From the NCBI RefSeq assembly GCF_000427465.1, contig NZ_ATYB01000014.1, positions 2,658,058 through 2,722,057 on the forward strand: DNA of 64,000 bases, given 5' to 3'. The stretch's first letter is position 1, and each line of letters begins with the position of its first letter. This DNA is from Sinorhizobium arboris LMG 14919 (GTDB taxonomy: Bacteria > Pseudomonadota > Alphaproteobacteria > Rhizobiales > Rhizobiaceae). The notes beneath the pieces were generated by a model. It saw only the letters and a program-made list of their open reading frames with translations, had not been told where the DNA came from and did no database searches. A program made the translations under genes and the position numbers. Below, one piece after another: positions 1 through 8,337 of this stretch.

Positions 1-174
1 CCGGCGGGCATTCCGGTCGGCACGCTTGCGATCGGCAAGGCGGGTGCCATCAATGCAGCGCTTCTGGCCGCGGCAGTTCTCGCGCTCGGTGACGAGGATC
101 TTGCCGATCGCCTCGATGACTGGCGCGAACAGCAGACCGTATCGGTCGCGGAATATCCGGTAGACGAGGCATGA
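1..174 (+). CDS. purE: N5-carboxyaminoimidazole ribonucleotide mutase, 3' end
   Basis: Only the last 57 codons are inside the window. The reading frame is open from base 1 and reads [20 protein letters not shown], which matches the conserved C-terminal part of PurE, where the Gly-Ile-Pro-Val-Gly-Thr stretch and the Ala-rich helix help build the octamer and active site. PurE converts N5-CAIR to CAIR in de novo purine synthesis. The stop codon overlaps the purK start by four bases (ATGA at 171-174), so the two genes are translationally coupled. The 5' part lies upstream of this window, so nothing can be said about its promoter. Confidence 0.9.
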   Translation, partial: PAGIPVGTLAIGKAGAINAALLAAAVLALGDEDLADRLDDWREQQTVSVAEYPVDEA

Positions 175-1220
175 AGTCGATCGGCATCATCGGCGGCGGT
201 CAGCTCGGCCGTATGCTGGCCATGGCCGCTGCCCGCCTGAACTTCCGCACCGTGGTGCTCGAGCCGCAGCCGGACTGTCCCGCGGCCCAGGTGGCGAACG
301 AGCAGATCGTTGCCGCCTATGACGACCCGCGGGCGCTGGATGAGCTTGCGCGGGCGTCGGACCTCATCACCTACGAATTCGAGAACGTTCCCGTCTCGGC
401 GGCCGAGCAGCTTGCCCGTTCGCGGCCGGTCTTCCCGCCGCCGAAGGCGCTGGAAGTGGCACAGGATCGTCTCGTCGAGAAGCGCTTCATCAACGACTGC
501 GGCATTGCCACCGCCGGATTCCGTCCCGTCGACAGTCAGGCCGACCTCGAGGCCGCCCTTGCTGACTTCGGTGGGGCCGGCGTGCTCAAGACCCGTCGGC
601 TCGGCTACGATGGCAAGGGCCAGCGAGTCTTCCGCTCCGCGGCCGACGATCCGGCCGGCGCCTACGTCGCGCTCGGACAGGTCCCGCTGATCCTCGAAAG
701 CTTCGTGCCGTTCGACCGCGAGATCTCGGTCATTGCCGCACGCGCACCCGACGGCACCACCGCGTGCTTCGATCCGGCCGAAAATGTGCATCGAAACGGA
801 ATTCTATACACATCGACCGTGCCGGCATCCGTCGGCCGCTCGACTGCGGAGGCCGCCCGTCAGGCGGCGACCGCCATTCTCGACGCGCTCGGCTATGTCG
901 GCGTGATCGGAGTCGAGTTCTTCGTTCTGGCCGATGGCAGCGTCGTCGCAAACGAAATCGCTCCGCGCGTACACAATTCCGGCCACTGGACGGAAGCCGC
1001 TTGCGTCGTTTCACAGTTCGAGCAGCATATCCGCGCGATTGCAGGCCTGCCGCTCGGCGATCCGTCGCGCCATTCCGACTGCGTGATGCAGAACCTGGTC
1101 GGCGACGACATCGCAGGCGTTCAGGATCTGCTTGCCGAGTCCAATGTACTGCTTCACCTCTACGGCAAGGCCGAGGCGCGGCCCGGGCGCAAGATGGGGC
1201 ACTTCACCCGCCTGCTCTGA
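171..1220 (+). CDS. purK: N5-carboxyaminoimidazole ribonucleotide synthase
   Basis: The 349-residue protein begins with [20 protein letters not shown], the characteristic PurK start, followed by an ATP-grasp fold. Recognisable blocks are the dinucleotide-like Gly-rich loop (residues 6-15), YEFENV near 69-74, [13 protein letters not shown] near 139-151 (the ATP-binding loop) and [14 protein letters not shown] near 264-277 (metal/ATP-binding Asn and Glu). PurK makes N5-CAIR from AIR, bicarbonate and ATP and hands it to PurE. The length is normal for the family. It overlaps purE by four bases, the usual purEK arrangement. No purine riboswitch is visible because the upstream region is outside the window. 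Confidence 0.96.
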   Translation: MKSIGIIGGGQLGRMLAMAAARLNFRTVVLEPQPDCPAAQVANEQIVAAYDDPRALDELARASDLITYEFENVPVSAAEQLARSRPVFPPPKALEVAQDRLVEKRFINDCGIATAGFRPVDSQADLEAALADFGGAGVLKTRRLGYDGKGQRVFRSAADDPAGAYVALGQVPLILESFVPFDREISVIAARAPDGTTACFDPAENVHRNGILYTSTVPASVGRSTAEAARQAATAILDALGYVGVIGVEFFVLADGSVVANEIAPRVHNSGHWTEAACVVSQFEQHIRAIAGLPLGDPSRHSDCVMQNLVGDDIAGVQDLLAESNVLLHLYGKAEARPGRKMGHFTRLL

Positions 1221-1270
1221 CCGGGACGCCATGGAAGGCGGGGACAGGCGGCAAAATCCCCGTCACGCGG

Positions 1271-1299
1271 TTGACACGATAGAGGCGACACGGTATGTG
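1271..1299 (+). promoter_or_regulatory. Candidate sigma-70 type promoter for rpmJ
   Basis: A perfect TTGACA (1271-1276) is followed after 17 bases by TATGTG (1294-1299), about 95 bases before the rpmJ start codon. The -35 box is consensus and the spacing ideal; the -10 box is a partial match. It sits between the purK stop and rpmJ. The assignment rests on sequence match only. Confidence 0.5.
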
Positions 1300-1314
1300 C
1301 CTGCCTACTTGAAC

Positions 1315-1337
1315 AGCGCGCTGAACGGCGCGCTTTT
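1315..1337 (+). terminator. Hairpin with T run in the purK-rpmJ spacer
   Basis: AGCGCGC (1315-1321) and GCGCGCT (1328-1334) form a perfect 7-bp GC-rich stem with a TGAACG loop, followed by a short T run. It may terminate purEK transcription. It also lies just downstream of the candidate rpmJ promoter at 1271-1299, so it could act as an early attenuator in the rpmJ leader. The two readings cannot be separated from sequence. Confidence 0.5.
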
Positions 1338-1394
1338 GATTGTTGGAATTACCGGGCGAATTTTCGTTCCCCGAAACCCTGCGGATCAGGAAAA

Positions 1395-1520
1395 ATGAAG
1401 ATCAAGAATTCGCTCAAGTCCCTGAAGACCCGTCACCGCGAAAACCGTCTGGTTCGTCGCAAGGGCCGGGTCTACATTATCAACAAGCTGAACCCGCGCT
1501 TCAAGGCACGCCAGGGCTAA
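1395..1520 (+). CDS. rpmJ: 50S ribosomal protein L36 (bL36, zinc-independent type)
   Basis: A 41-residue, strongly basic protein starting [20 protein letters not shown] and ending [12 protein letters not shown]. This is the L36 form found in alphaproteobacteria and as the second copy (YkgO type) in other bacteria. It lacks the Cys/His zinc ribbon of classical L36, which places it in the C-minus class. L36 is a late-assembly protein of the large ribosomal subunit near the peptidyl transferase region. The gene stands alone, preceded by a candidate promoter and a hairpin in its leader, so it is probably transcribed independently of purEK. Confidence 0.95.
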   Translation: MKIKNSLKSLKTRHRENRLVRRKGRVYIINKLNPRFKARQG

Positions 1521-1697
1521 TGCTTGTGGCGGCCCGTGCCTGCAACGCCGCGCATCTTGTCGGATGCGCAACGATGGCTGCAGCACTCGGGCTGCCCGTT
1601 TCCTGATCGGCGGCGATTCAGGAGATGATGCGGAGCACGGCGGGTGGCTCGCTGATTTCCCAAAATTGATTTTGATCTTGTTTCATGGCGGGCTACG

Positions 1698-2297
1698 ATG
1701 TCCGCCATGCGTGTTTTCGTGAACTTGATTCTGGCAGGCCTTGCCATGTCCGCCGCCACGCCGCTCCGGGCGGCGGAGCCCTCGCCTCAGGCGGAGGTCG
1801 CAGCACTCACCACTCCGGAAGAGCGTGTCGACGCCCTCTTCGCCGATCTCAAGAAGGAAGGCGATGAGGATAAGGCGCGGCAGGTGGCCGACCGCATCCG
1901 TCTCGAATGGCAGGACTCCGGTAGTGCGACCGTGAACCTGCTGATGCAATGGGCCAACAAGGCGATCTCCGGTGATAAGCACACTACGGCGCTCGATATT
2001 CTCGATCAGGTGATCGCTCTCAATCCCGGCTACGTCGAAGGCTGGAACCGGCGCGCCACACTGCACTACCAGATGGGCAACTTTCGCAAGTCGATGTCCG
2101 ACATAAACCGTGTGCTTGCACTGGAGCCCCGCCATTTCGGCGCGCTCGCCGGCATGGCCACCATGCTCGAGGCCGCCGGGAAGGATGAGCTTGCCATGCG
2201 CGCATGGCAGCAATTCCTCGACATCTACCCCTCCGACCGGAAAGCGCAGGAGCAGCTCGGCGAACTGGCGGAAAAGCTTGCCGGCAGCCGGACCTGA
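1698..2297 (+). CDS. Secreted TPR-repeat protein
   Basis: 199 residues. The N-terminus (MRVFVNLILAGLAMSAATPLRAAEP from the fourth residue) is a typical Sec signal peptide ending in an ALxA-like site, so the mature protein is probably periplasmic. The rest is helical with tetratricopeptide-repeat spacing; clear repeats run at about residues 92-160 (ALDILDQVIALNPGYVEGWN, then a second unit ending near ALEPRHFGALAG). Two ATGs nine bases apart (1698, 1707) could start it. Such small TPR proteins are common in Rhizobiales; a scaffold role is the only function that can be inferred. It is separated from rpmJ by 177 bases and from the convergent pyruvate kinase gene by 158 bases. Confidence 0.8.
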   Translation: MSAMRVFVNLILAGLAMSAATPLRAAEPSPQAEVAALTTPEERVDALFADLKKEGDEDKARQVADRIRLEWQDSGSATVNLLMQWANKAISGDKHTTALDILDQVIALNPGYVEGWNRRATLHYQMGNFRKSMSDINRVLALEPRHFGALAGMATMLEAAGKDELAMRAWQQFLDIYPSDRKAQEQLGELAEKLAGSRT

Positions 2298-2455
2298 CCG
2301 GTGCCTGCGGACACAATCAAATTTCCCTCATCCGGCCTGCCGTCTCCCCGCAGCCGGGGCGAAAGGCAGGCGGACAGAGGTTGTGCGAAATGAAATGAAC
2401 CCGATCCAGTGCGATTCACTGCAAGCGCATTAAAGCCCGCTTACGCGGCGGCAGC

Positions 2456-3898
2456 TCAAATGGCCGATTGCCCGTCCGAGCCGATATAGGCGATGCGCAG
2501 CATGTTGGTGGCGCCGGGCGTACCCAGCGGCACGCCGGCGGTAACGATGATGCGGTCTCCCGGTTTGCCGAAGCCTTCCGTCGAGACGATCCGGCAGGCG
2601 CGGTTGACCATATCGTCGAGATCGATCGCGTCCTCGGTGACGACGCAGTGCAGCCCCCACACCACGGAAAGGCGGCGGGCCGTTTGGACGATCGGCGAAA
2701 GCGCGATGACCGGTACCTGGGGCCGTTCGCGCGCCGCACGCAGCCCGGTGGTGCCGGAAGAGGTGTAGGTGACGATCGCGGAAAGCTTGAGCGTCTCGGC
2801 GATCTGGTGAGCGGCAAGCGAAATGGCGTCCGCGCCGGTTGCCTCCGGCGGCGTGCGCTGGGCGTAGATGATGCCCGGATAATGCGGATCGCGCTCGACG
2901 TTGCTGGCGATCGAGGCCATGGTCGAAACCGCCTCGACCGGGTATTCGCCGGAGGCGGATTCGGCCGAAAGCATGACCGCATCGGCCCCCTCGAAAACCG
3001 CCGTCGCCACATCCGACACTTCGGCGCGCGTCGGCACAGGCGAGGAGATCATCGATTCGAGCATCTGCGTCGCGACGACCACCGGCTTGCCGGCTCGCCG
3101 GCAGGCGCGCGTCAGTTGCTTCTGAAGCCCAGGCACGGACTCGAGCGGCATTTCGACACCGAGGTCGCCGCGAGCCACCATCAGCGCGTCCGAAAGCTCG
3201 ATGATCTCGTCGATCCGCTCGATCGCCTGCGGCTTTTCGATCTTCGACATCAACCCGACGCGGCCACGGGCGATCTTGCGAACCTCGGCAAGGTCCTCGG
3301 GGCGCTGGATGAAGGAAAGCGCCACCCAGTCGACCTGCCCTGTCGCCAGCACGGCGTCGAGGTCGACGCGGTCCTTGTCCGTCAACGCGCCGACGCCAAG
3401 CAGCGTATCGGGCAGGCTGACGCCCTTGCGGTCCGAAATCCGCGTGCCCGAGACGACCGTGGTGACGATACTCTTGCCATCGCTTTTTTCGGCGCGCAGA
3501 TGCAGCTTGCCATCATCGATGAGCAATCGATGGCCCGGCTTCACCGCTTCGAGGATCTCCGGATGCGGGAGATAGACGCGGCTGCTGTCGCCGGGCACAT
3601 CCCGGTTATCGAGCGTGAACGTCTGGCCGATCTTGAGCTCGACCTTGCCTTCTGCGAACTTTCCGACACGCAGCTTCGGCCCCTGAAGATCGGCCAGAAT
3701 GCCGATCGGACGGCCACAGCGCGCCTCGACCACACGGATCCGCTCTATCAGCGTGCGCATGACCTCATGGCTCGCATGGCTCATATTGATACGGAACAGA
3801 TCGGCCCCCGCCTCGTGCAGCCTCTGGATCATCTGCTCGTCGGCCGATGCCGGGCCGAGCGTAGCGAGGATTTTGACTTTCCGGTTCCGTCTCATCAA
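2456..3898 (-). CDS. pyk: Pyruvate kinase
   Basis: 480 residues, full length for pyruvate kinase. It opens MMRRNRKVKILATLGPASAD, and the hallmark active-site segment MVARGDLGVEMP is present near residues 240-251, followed by the substrate-loop region PVVVATQMLESMI. The B-domain is inserted at about 70-170 and the C-terminal allosteric domain begins near 345. The enzyme transfers phosphate from phosphoenolpyruvate to ADP at the end of glycolysis and Entner-Doudoroff flux. Its start overlaps the stop of the upstream DUF1036 gene by four bases (TCAT read on the plus strand at 3895-3898), so the two form a coupled minus-strand operon. Confidence 0.97.
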   Translation of the reverse strand: MMRRNRKVKILATLGPASADEQMIQRLHEAGADLFRINMSHASHEVMRTLIERIRVVEARCGRPIGILADLQGPKLRVGKFAEGKVELKIGQTFTLDNRDVPGDSSRVYLPHPEILEAVKPGHRLLIDDGKLHLRAEKSDGKSIVTTVVSGTRISDRKGVSLPDTLLGVGALTDKDRVDLDAVLATGQVDWVALSFIQRPEDLAEVRKIARGRVGLMSKIEKPQAIERIDEIIELSDALMVARGDLGVEMPLESVPGLQKQLTRACRRAGKPVVVATQMLESMISSPVPTRAEVSDVATAVFEGADAVMLSAESASGEYPVEAVSTMASIASNVERDPHYPGIIYAQRTPPEATGADAISLAAHQIAETLKLSAIVTYTSSGTTGLRAARERPQVPVIALSPIVQTARRLSVVWGLHCVVTEDAIDLDDMVNRACRIVSTEGFGKPGDRIIVTAGVPLGTPGATNMLRIAYIGSDGQSAI

Positions 3899-4371
3899 TT
3901 CTGGCTTTCCTGCGTGCCGGGCGTGTCGGAAAGCTGAACCATCCAGCTTCCCTGCCGCCCCGTGTCATATTCCTTGAATCCCATGCGCTGGAAGCCGCGG
4001 GCGAAGCAGTCCTGCACGCCGACGATCTTGAACTCGTTCTCGGCCACGCACATGTTGACGTCGCCGGTCCAACGGCCGCCCTTGGCCGCATCTTCCGCGT
4101 AGAGATAATAATATCGGGACTGAAGCTCGCCCTCGATCAGCGTGGCGCAGGTCGTCGCCGGCACCTGCCACCAGCCTTCCGTGACCCAGCCTTCCTTGGC
4201 CCGATACCCGATCGCCACGCCGACCAGAGTCTGCGTCCCGTTGCAAACGCGAAAATCGGCGCGGGCATCGCCGGCGAAGAGAAATGAAGTGGAAATTGCC
4301 AAGGAAAACAGGAGGATGGATCCAAACGTCATCGACCCCGGCTTCGCTCTGGAAAAACGATATCTAGACAC
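3895..4371 (-). CDS. DUF1036 family secreted protein
   Basis: 158 residues. A hydrophobic N-terminal segment (FGSILLFSLAISTSFLFAGDARA) looks like a signal peptide, followed by ADFRVCNGTQTLVGVAIGYR and a Trp-rich region with GWVTEGWWQVPATTC. This is the DUF1036 pattern, a small integral-membrane or periplasmic family of unknown function common in Rhizobiales. Three or four conserved cysteines (in VCNGT, TTCAT, MCVAE and DCFAR) could form disulfides outside the cytoplasm. The gene is immediately upstream of and overlaps pyruvate kinase, an arrangement that suggests co-expression rather than shared biochemistry. Confidence 0.85.
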   Translation of the reverse strand: MSRYRFSRAKPGSMTFGSILLFSLAISTSFLFAGDARADFRVCNGTQTLVGVAIGYRAKEGWVTEGWWQVPATTCATLIEGELQSRYYYLYAEDAAKGGRWTGDVNMCVAENEFKIVGVQDCFARGFQRMGFKEYDTGRQGSWMVQLSDTPGTQESQN

Positions 4372-4545
4372 GGCTTCCTACGGAACTCCGTTTTGATTTG
4401 CGTGGCACTTTCTTGCGACGGCCAGCCCCGAAAGTCAACGCAACTCTAATCGATTATAATCGTCATTCCTGTGACAGAACCGCATAAGAGCTTCGCGTTT
4501 TTCTTGCGAATGGTTGCTTTGCGTGCAATCAGGTAGGTACCTTCA

Positions 4546-4654
4546 GATCACGATGATTTCCGTCGGATTGATCTAAAATCATGAAGGTGATCGATTCTAA
4601 AAGTCAGGTCGGGACCCGGGCGGAAAACCGCACATACTTTCCTCGTCCCGCTCT
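4546..4654. repeat. Rhizobial palindromic intergenic element
   Basis: Two linked dyads: ATGATTT (4553-4559) facing AAATCAT (4576-4582), then a GGGCGGAAAACCGC core (from about 4618) and a distal CGTCCCGCTCT half. The composition and order (AAATCAT, TGATCGATTCTAAAAG, GGAAAACCGC, CCCGCTCT) match the dispersed palindromic elements of Sinorhizobium intergenic regions and resemble the elements at 16784 and 20468. It fills much of the 302-base spacer between the DUF1036 gene and the N-formylglutamate amidohydrolase gene. The rest of that spacer contains a CGATTATAATCG palindrome (4450-4461) and otherwise nothing recognisable. Confidence 0.6.
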
Positions 4655-4673
4655 GAAGCCTGGCAGGAGCGGA

Positions 4674-5468
4674 ATGCGGCACTACTCTCCTTACGAGGTC
4701 ATCGAAGGCAATCCGGCAAGGGGTCTCGTGCTCGTCGCCGACCATGCCATGAACCGGCTCCCGCCGGAATATGGCCGGCTTGGCCTCCCCGAAAGCGCTT
4801 TCGAGCGTCACATCGCTTACGATATCGGCATCGAACCGCTGACGCGGCAGTTGTCGGCCGCACTTGATGTGCCGGCCGTGCTCGGCTGCTTCTCGCGCCT
4901 CCTGATCGATCCGAACCGCGGCGAAGACGACCCGACCCTGATCATGAAGATCTCGGATGGCGCGGTCGTTCCGGGCAACCACCCCATAGCGGAGGAGGAG
5001 TGGCAGAACCGGATAAGGCGCTTTCACCGCCCCTATCACGAGGCCGTATCCGAGACCATCGCCCGTTCCGCCGCCGCCGGGGGGAGAGCCCCTCTCGTCA
5101 TTTCCCTGCACTCGTTCACGCCTTTCTGGAAGGGCGTGGCGCGCCCCTGGCATGCCTCGGTTCTCTGGGACAACGACCCGCGCGCCGTCTTTCCCCTGAT
5201 CGAGCGGCTGGAGGCGGCCGGCGACATCGTCGTCGGCAACAATGAGCCCTATGACGGGGCGCTGCGCGGCGATACCATGTATCGGCACTGCATGGGCCCC
5301 GGGATCGCGCATGCGCTGATAGAGGTCCGCCAGGACCTGATCGCAGATGCGGCGGGCGTCGCAGCCTGGGCGCAACGCCTCGCGCCCATACTTGCGGAGC
5401 TCAACGAGCTCCCGGAACTCCACGTCTATCAACGTCACCCGTCGCGCACGGGGGCTTACAGCGACTGA
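4674..5468 (+). CDS. N-formylglutamate amidohydrolase family protein
   Basis: 264 residues from the ATG at 4674. That start is preceded by AGGAG at 4665-4669. The longer frame back to 4581 would begin inside a palindromic repeat, so it is rejected. The sequence contains LVLVADHAMNRLPPEYG near the N-terminus, RLLIDPNRGEDDPTLI near residues 75-90 and LVISLHSFTP near 140, the conserved His/Asp/Glu-rich blocks of the FGase (HutG-like) family. Family members hydrolyse N-formylglutamate or related N-acyl amino acids. No hut genes are nearby, so the true substrate is uncertain. DUF1244 follows 19 bases downstream and is probably co-transcribed. Confidence 0.82.
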   Translation: MRHYSPYEVIEGNPARGLVLVADHAMNRLPPEYGRLGLPESAFERHIAYDIGIEPLTRQLSAALDVPAVLGCFSRLLIDPNRGEDDPTLIMKISDGAVVPGNHPIAEEEWQNRIRRFHRPYHEAVSETIARSAAAGGRAPLVISLHSFTPFWKGVARPWHASVLWDNDPRAVFPLIERLEAAGDIVVGNNEPYDGALRGDTMYRHCMGPGIAHALIEVRQDLIADAAGVAAWAQRLAPILAELNELPELHVYQRHPSRTGAYSD

Positions 5469-5487
5469 AGAAAGGAGGCCCGCTCCG

Positions 5488-5793
5488 ATGACCGAACTCA
5501 GCCCGGAACAGCGCACCGCTTTCGAGGCCGCGGCGTTTCGCCGGCTGCTCGAGCACCTGCGCGAACGCAGCGACGTCCAGAACATCGATCTGATGAACCT
5601 TGCCGGCTTCTGCCGCAATTGCCTGTCGAATTGGTATCGGGAAGCGGCTGAAGCCTCCGGCGTATCCATGAGCAAGGAGGAGTCCCGCGAGATCGTCTAC
5701 GGCATGCCCTATGAGGAATGGCGCGCACGAAATCAGCGGGAGGCTTCGCCCGAGCAGAAAGCCGCCTTCGAGCGCAATCGCCCGAAGGAGTAG
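5488..5793 (+). CDS. DUF1244 domain protein
   Basis: 101 residues starting MTELSPEQRTAFEAAAFRRL, with a ribosome-binding site AAAGGAGG ending 9 bases upstream of the ATG. The conserved core NIDLMNLAGFCRNCLSNWYR carries the Cys-x2-Cys pair typical of the DUF1244 family of alphaproteobacteria and gammaproteobacteria. Structural work on family members shows a small helical protein; no biochemical role is established. The two cysteines could bind a metal. The gene follows the N-formylglutamate amidohydrolase gene by 19 bases, so the two are likely one transcription unit. Confidence 0.85.
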   Translation: MTELSPEQRTAFEAAAFRRLLEHLRERSDVQNIDLMNLAGFCRNCLSNWYREAAEASGVSMSKEESREIVYGMPYEEWRARNQREASPEQKAAFERNRPKE

Positions 5794-5990
5794 CGCATTG
5801 CGCCCGAAGTGTGCAGCGGTTCGGGATGACGGCATGCTCAAGACGACGACCTTAAGCGGGTCGCATGGATTCAATTGAATGCCACGCATAGGCGGGAAAT
5901 GCCCGTGTTGTTGCGCAATCGCCCTTGACCTCGGCGGCCGTTCGCGGCAGGTCACAGCACCCGGAAAACTCACCCCATAAGGAGACGAAC

Positions 5991-6263
5991 ATGTCGGATG
6001 CTCACGGCATTGCCCGCGACCAGCTTCGCGCTTTCATCGAACGGATCGAAAGGCTGGAAGAAGAGAAGAAGACCATCGTCGACGACATCAAGGATGTCTA
6101 TGGCGAGGCAAAATCGATGGGCTTCGACGCCAAGATCCTGCGCAAGGTGATTTCGATCCGCAAGCAGGACGCCGACGAGCGCATGGAACAGGAAGCGATC
6201 CTCGACACCTACCTCCAGGCGCTGGGCATGATCCCTGCCGCCGAAGCCGAGGACGCGGCCTGA
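5991..6263 (+). CDS. gapR: GapR-family nucleoid-associated DNA-binding protein (DUF2312)
   Basis: 90 residues. The protein is a charged coiled coil: [20 protein letters not shown], then [20 protein letters not shown] and a C-terminal helix with [20 protein letters not shown]. This is the DUF2312 signature. In Caulobacter the family member GapR binds AT-rich, overtwisted DNA ahead of the replication fork and stimulates type II topoisomerases. Length and sequence are typical of the family. The start is preceded by AAGGAG six to seven bases upstream. The gene stands alone and is followed by a strong terminator at 6276-6299. Confidence 0.92.
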   Translation: MSDAHGIARDQLRAFIERIERLEEEKKTIVDDIKDVYGEAKSMGFDAKILRKVISIRKQDADERMEQEAILDTYLQALGMIPAAEAEDAA

Positions 6264-6275
6264 TTGGCAGCAAAA

Positions 6276-6299
6276 AGCCCGCCGGTGACCTGGCGGGCT
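6276..6299 (+). terminator. Intrinsic terminator after gapR
   Basis: AGCCCGCC (6276-6283) and GGCGGGCT (6292-6299) form a perfect 8-bp GC-rich stem with an 8-base loop. A run of A residues precedes it and CTTCC follows. The A run makes it potentially bidirectional, serving the convergent DUF882 gene that ends at 6328. Confidence 0.75.
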
Positions 6300-6327
6300 C
6301 TTCCTGTGTGCGAGCGGCAATCGAAGC

Positions 6328-8157
6328 TCAGTTGGTGCTGAACTTCTTGACTTCCATGAAATTGACGGCGCTGCCGCTGAAGCGCGCCGTATCGACTGCG
6401 CCTGTATCGCTGGTGAAGCCGGCCGCATAAACGGTCGTCGGAGCGACGCGGAGCGACTTGCTGACGAAGCGCGGCGCCTTGACCGGCTTCGACAGGGTAG
6501 CCACACGGCCCGCCGAGAGCGCCCACTCGGAAATGATCTTCTGCGTCAGCTTCGGCTCGGTGCGGACGGAAGACCGGCTCTTCGCCTCGGCGTCCTGCCT
6601 CTTGGGACGAGCACCCTTCGAGGGAGCATCGGCTTCGGTGGCGAAGACGCTGTCGAAGATCGCTTCACGCGAAGCGGACCCCGGTTGCGGCGCATAGGCG
6701 GCAACCTCGATCGCCGGAGAGAATGCAGGCGTCCGGTTCTCGCTGGTCGGCGCGGCAAGGGCCACCCGCGTTTCGGCTGCGCCGGCTGCCTTCGGCGGCT
6801 GGGCCGCGGAAGCAAGCGCGGGCCGATCCGCAAAAGCGGGAATAGTGACCTCTGCGTGAGCCACCGCGGCGAGCGCCTCTTCGCCCGCCGGGCGCATTCC
6901 CGGCACCGGTACGAAACCGAACTCCTGAGCCTGGCTGTCGGCGGAGGCGACGAGCGTCTCGTTGGCGATCAGAGTGTTCATGTCGCGCCGGTCGAGCATC
7001 TGCGGGACCGGAACCTTGAGGGTGCTGAGATCCGCAAATTCAGAAGGCACCGCTGTCTGCGGCATGGCCGCTGCCAGTGCCTCCTGGGCACTGTTCTTGT
7101 CCGGCGCGACGAGGGCAACCGCCACGCCGCTGTCAGAGGGAGATTCCTTGAGGGCCGGTCGCACGGCAGGCACGGGTGCGTTGATATCCTGCTGTTCCGC
7201 AGCCGCCGGAGCAGAACCTGCGACGCCCGGAAGGGCATCCTGGTCCGCAGGCGCGGATGCGGTCTGGACCTTGGCCGGAGCTTCCTCTTCGCCGCCGCCG
7301 GCTGCGATTGCCGCGGGTTCTTCATCCTCATCGCCGCCTCCGCCAAAGAGTGCAGCGAAGAGATTGCGGCGCTTGCCGGTGTCGCCCGGGCCCTTCGCGC
7401 CGCCGCCTGCCACCTCGATCGCAGACGCGCCAACGCGCCGCTTGTAATCGGCCACGGCTTGTTCATAGCCCGGCAACGGCTTGCCGTCGGAGGGAATATG
7501 CATGGTCTTGCCATCCGGGAACAGCCGCGCGAGTTCGTTGCGCGTCATGCGCGGCCAGGCGCGCACCCCGCCGACGTCCATATGGACGAAGGGCGAACCG
7601 GAGGTCGGGTAATAACCGACGCCGCCGACCTGGAACTTCATGCCGATCTCGCGCAGCGTCTTGAGCTTCACGTCCGGTATATAGAAGTCCATCGCCTTTC
7701 CGAGCATGTGCTGGCTCTTCTTGGCGACGCCTTTGGAGCGCGACCTCAGCATGCTGTTCGTGGCCGGCGAGCGATAGGCCGAAACGACATGAATATAGTC
7801 GCGCGAACCGCTCTTCTGGTAAACTTCCCAGACGAGATCGAGCAGGCGCGGATCCATTTTGGTCGGTTCGTTCCGCCGCCAGTCGCGCAGAAACCGGTTG
7901 ACCTGCTGCAGTCCCTTCTGATCGTAGCGACCGTTGCGCTTGAAGGTGATCTGCGCCTTTTCCTTGGTGTGGACGAAATAGAGCTTGAGGGTGCGTGTCT
8001 GGCCGGCGGCCTCGACCGGAGGCGCCATACCCGGTGTGACAAGGGAGCAAACCAGCGCGATGGACGCCAGCACCTGGGGCGCTTTTCGAGCAACCGCCGA
8101 GCAGAGTCTGCGCGCAAAGGAACCGACTGGTTCCTCCAAACCGAACAAATTTGGCAT
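6328..8157 (-). CDS. DUF882 / M15-like peptidase-fold envelope protein with long disordered tail
   Basis: 609 residues. After an N-terminal hydrophobic segment (about residues 28-52) comes a DUF882 domain (about 55-240), related to the zinc D-Ala-D-Ala peptidases of family M15. The expected metal-site motifs are visible: SAYRSPATN, SQHMLGKAMDFYI (His and Asp) and SPFVHMDVGGVR (His). It probably acts on peptidoglycan in the periplasm. Residues about 255-600 are low-complexity, rich in Ala, Pro, Glu and Ser, and not recognisable as a domain. Most family members are much shorter, so the long tail is unusual. The C-terminus ends with a short conserved-looking segment (SGSAVNFMEVKKFSTN). Confidence 0.85.
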   Translation of the reverse strand: MPNLFGLEEPVGSFARRLCSAVARKAPQVLASIALVCSLVTPGMAPPVEAAGQTRTLKLYFVHTKEKAQITFKRNGRYDQKGLQQVNRFLRDWRRNEPTKMDPRLLDLVWEVYQKSGSRDYIHVVSAYRSPATNSMLRSRSKGVAKKSQHMLGKAMDFYIPDVKLKTLREIGMKFQVGGVGYYPTSGSPFVHMDVGGVRAWPRMTRNELARLFPDGKTMHIPSDGKPLPGYEQAVADYKRRVGASAIEVAGGGAKGPGDTGKRRNLFAALFGGGGDEDEEPAAIAAGGGEEEAPAKVQTASAPADQDALPGVAGSAPAAAEQQDINAPVPAVRPALKESPSDSGVAVALVAPDKNSAQEALAAAMPQTAVPSEFADLSTLKVPVPQMLDRRDMNTLIANETLVASADSQAQEFGFVPVPGMRPAGEEALAAVAHAEVTIPAFADRPALASAAQPPKAAGAAETRVALAAPTSENRTPAFSPAIEVAAYAPQPGSASREAIFDSVFATEADAPSKGARPKRQDAEAKSRSSVRTEPKLTQKIISEWALSAGRVATLSKPVKAPRFVSKSLRVAPTTVYAAGFTSDTGAVDTARFSGSAVNFMEVKKFSTN

Positions 8158-8337
8158 TCAATCCCCGTCCGACGGACAACCGTGCTTCGCTGTCTCAGAT
8201 GACTGTCAAATAAGGTGACAGCATGGCAATTATGCCACAGTGCTCACCGCCCCTTATAATATAGTGAACAGTTTGCTAACAAGGTCTAAACGGCGGTGGC
8301 CTATCTGCACGGGAAATGAGGTGTGAATGCGCCGATT

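Noticed and set aside
2468..3937. A 489-codon plus-strand frame opposite pyruvate kinase, and similar long frames opposite hss, the DUF882 gene, pepF and gltB
   Set aside because: These mirror codon bias of the real genes on the other strand; none has a ribosome-binding site or family motif.
4581..4673. Longer start for the N-formylglutamate amidohydrolase-like protein
   Set aside because: The extra 31 codons are encoded by a palindromic repeat; the ATG at 4674 has AGGAG at the right distance and matches the conserved N-terminus.
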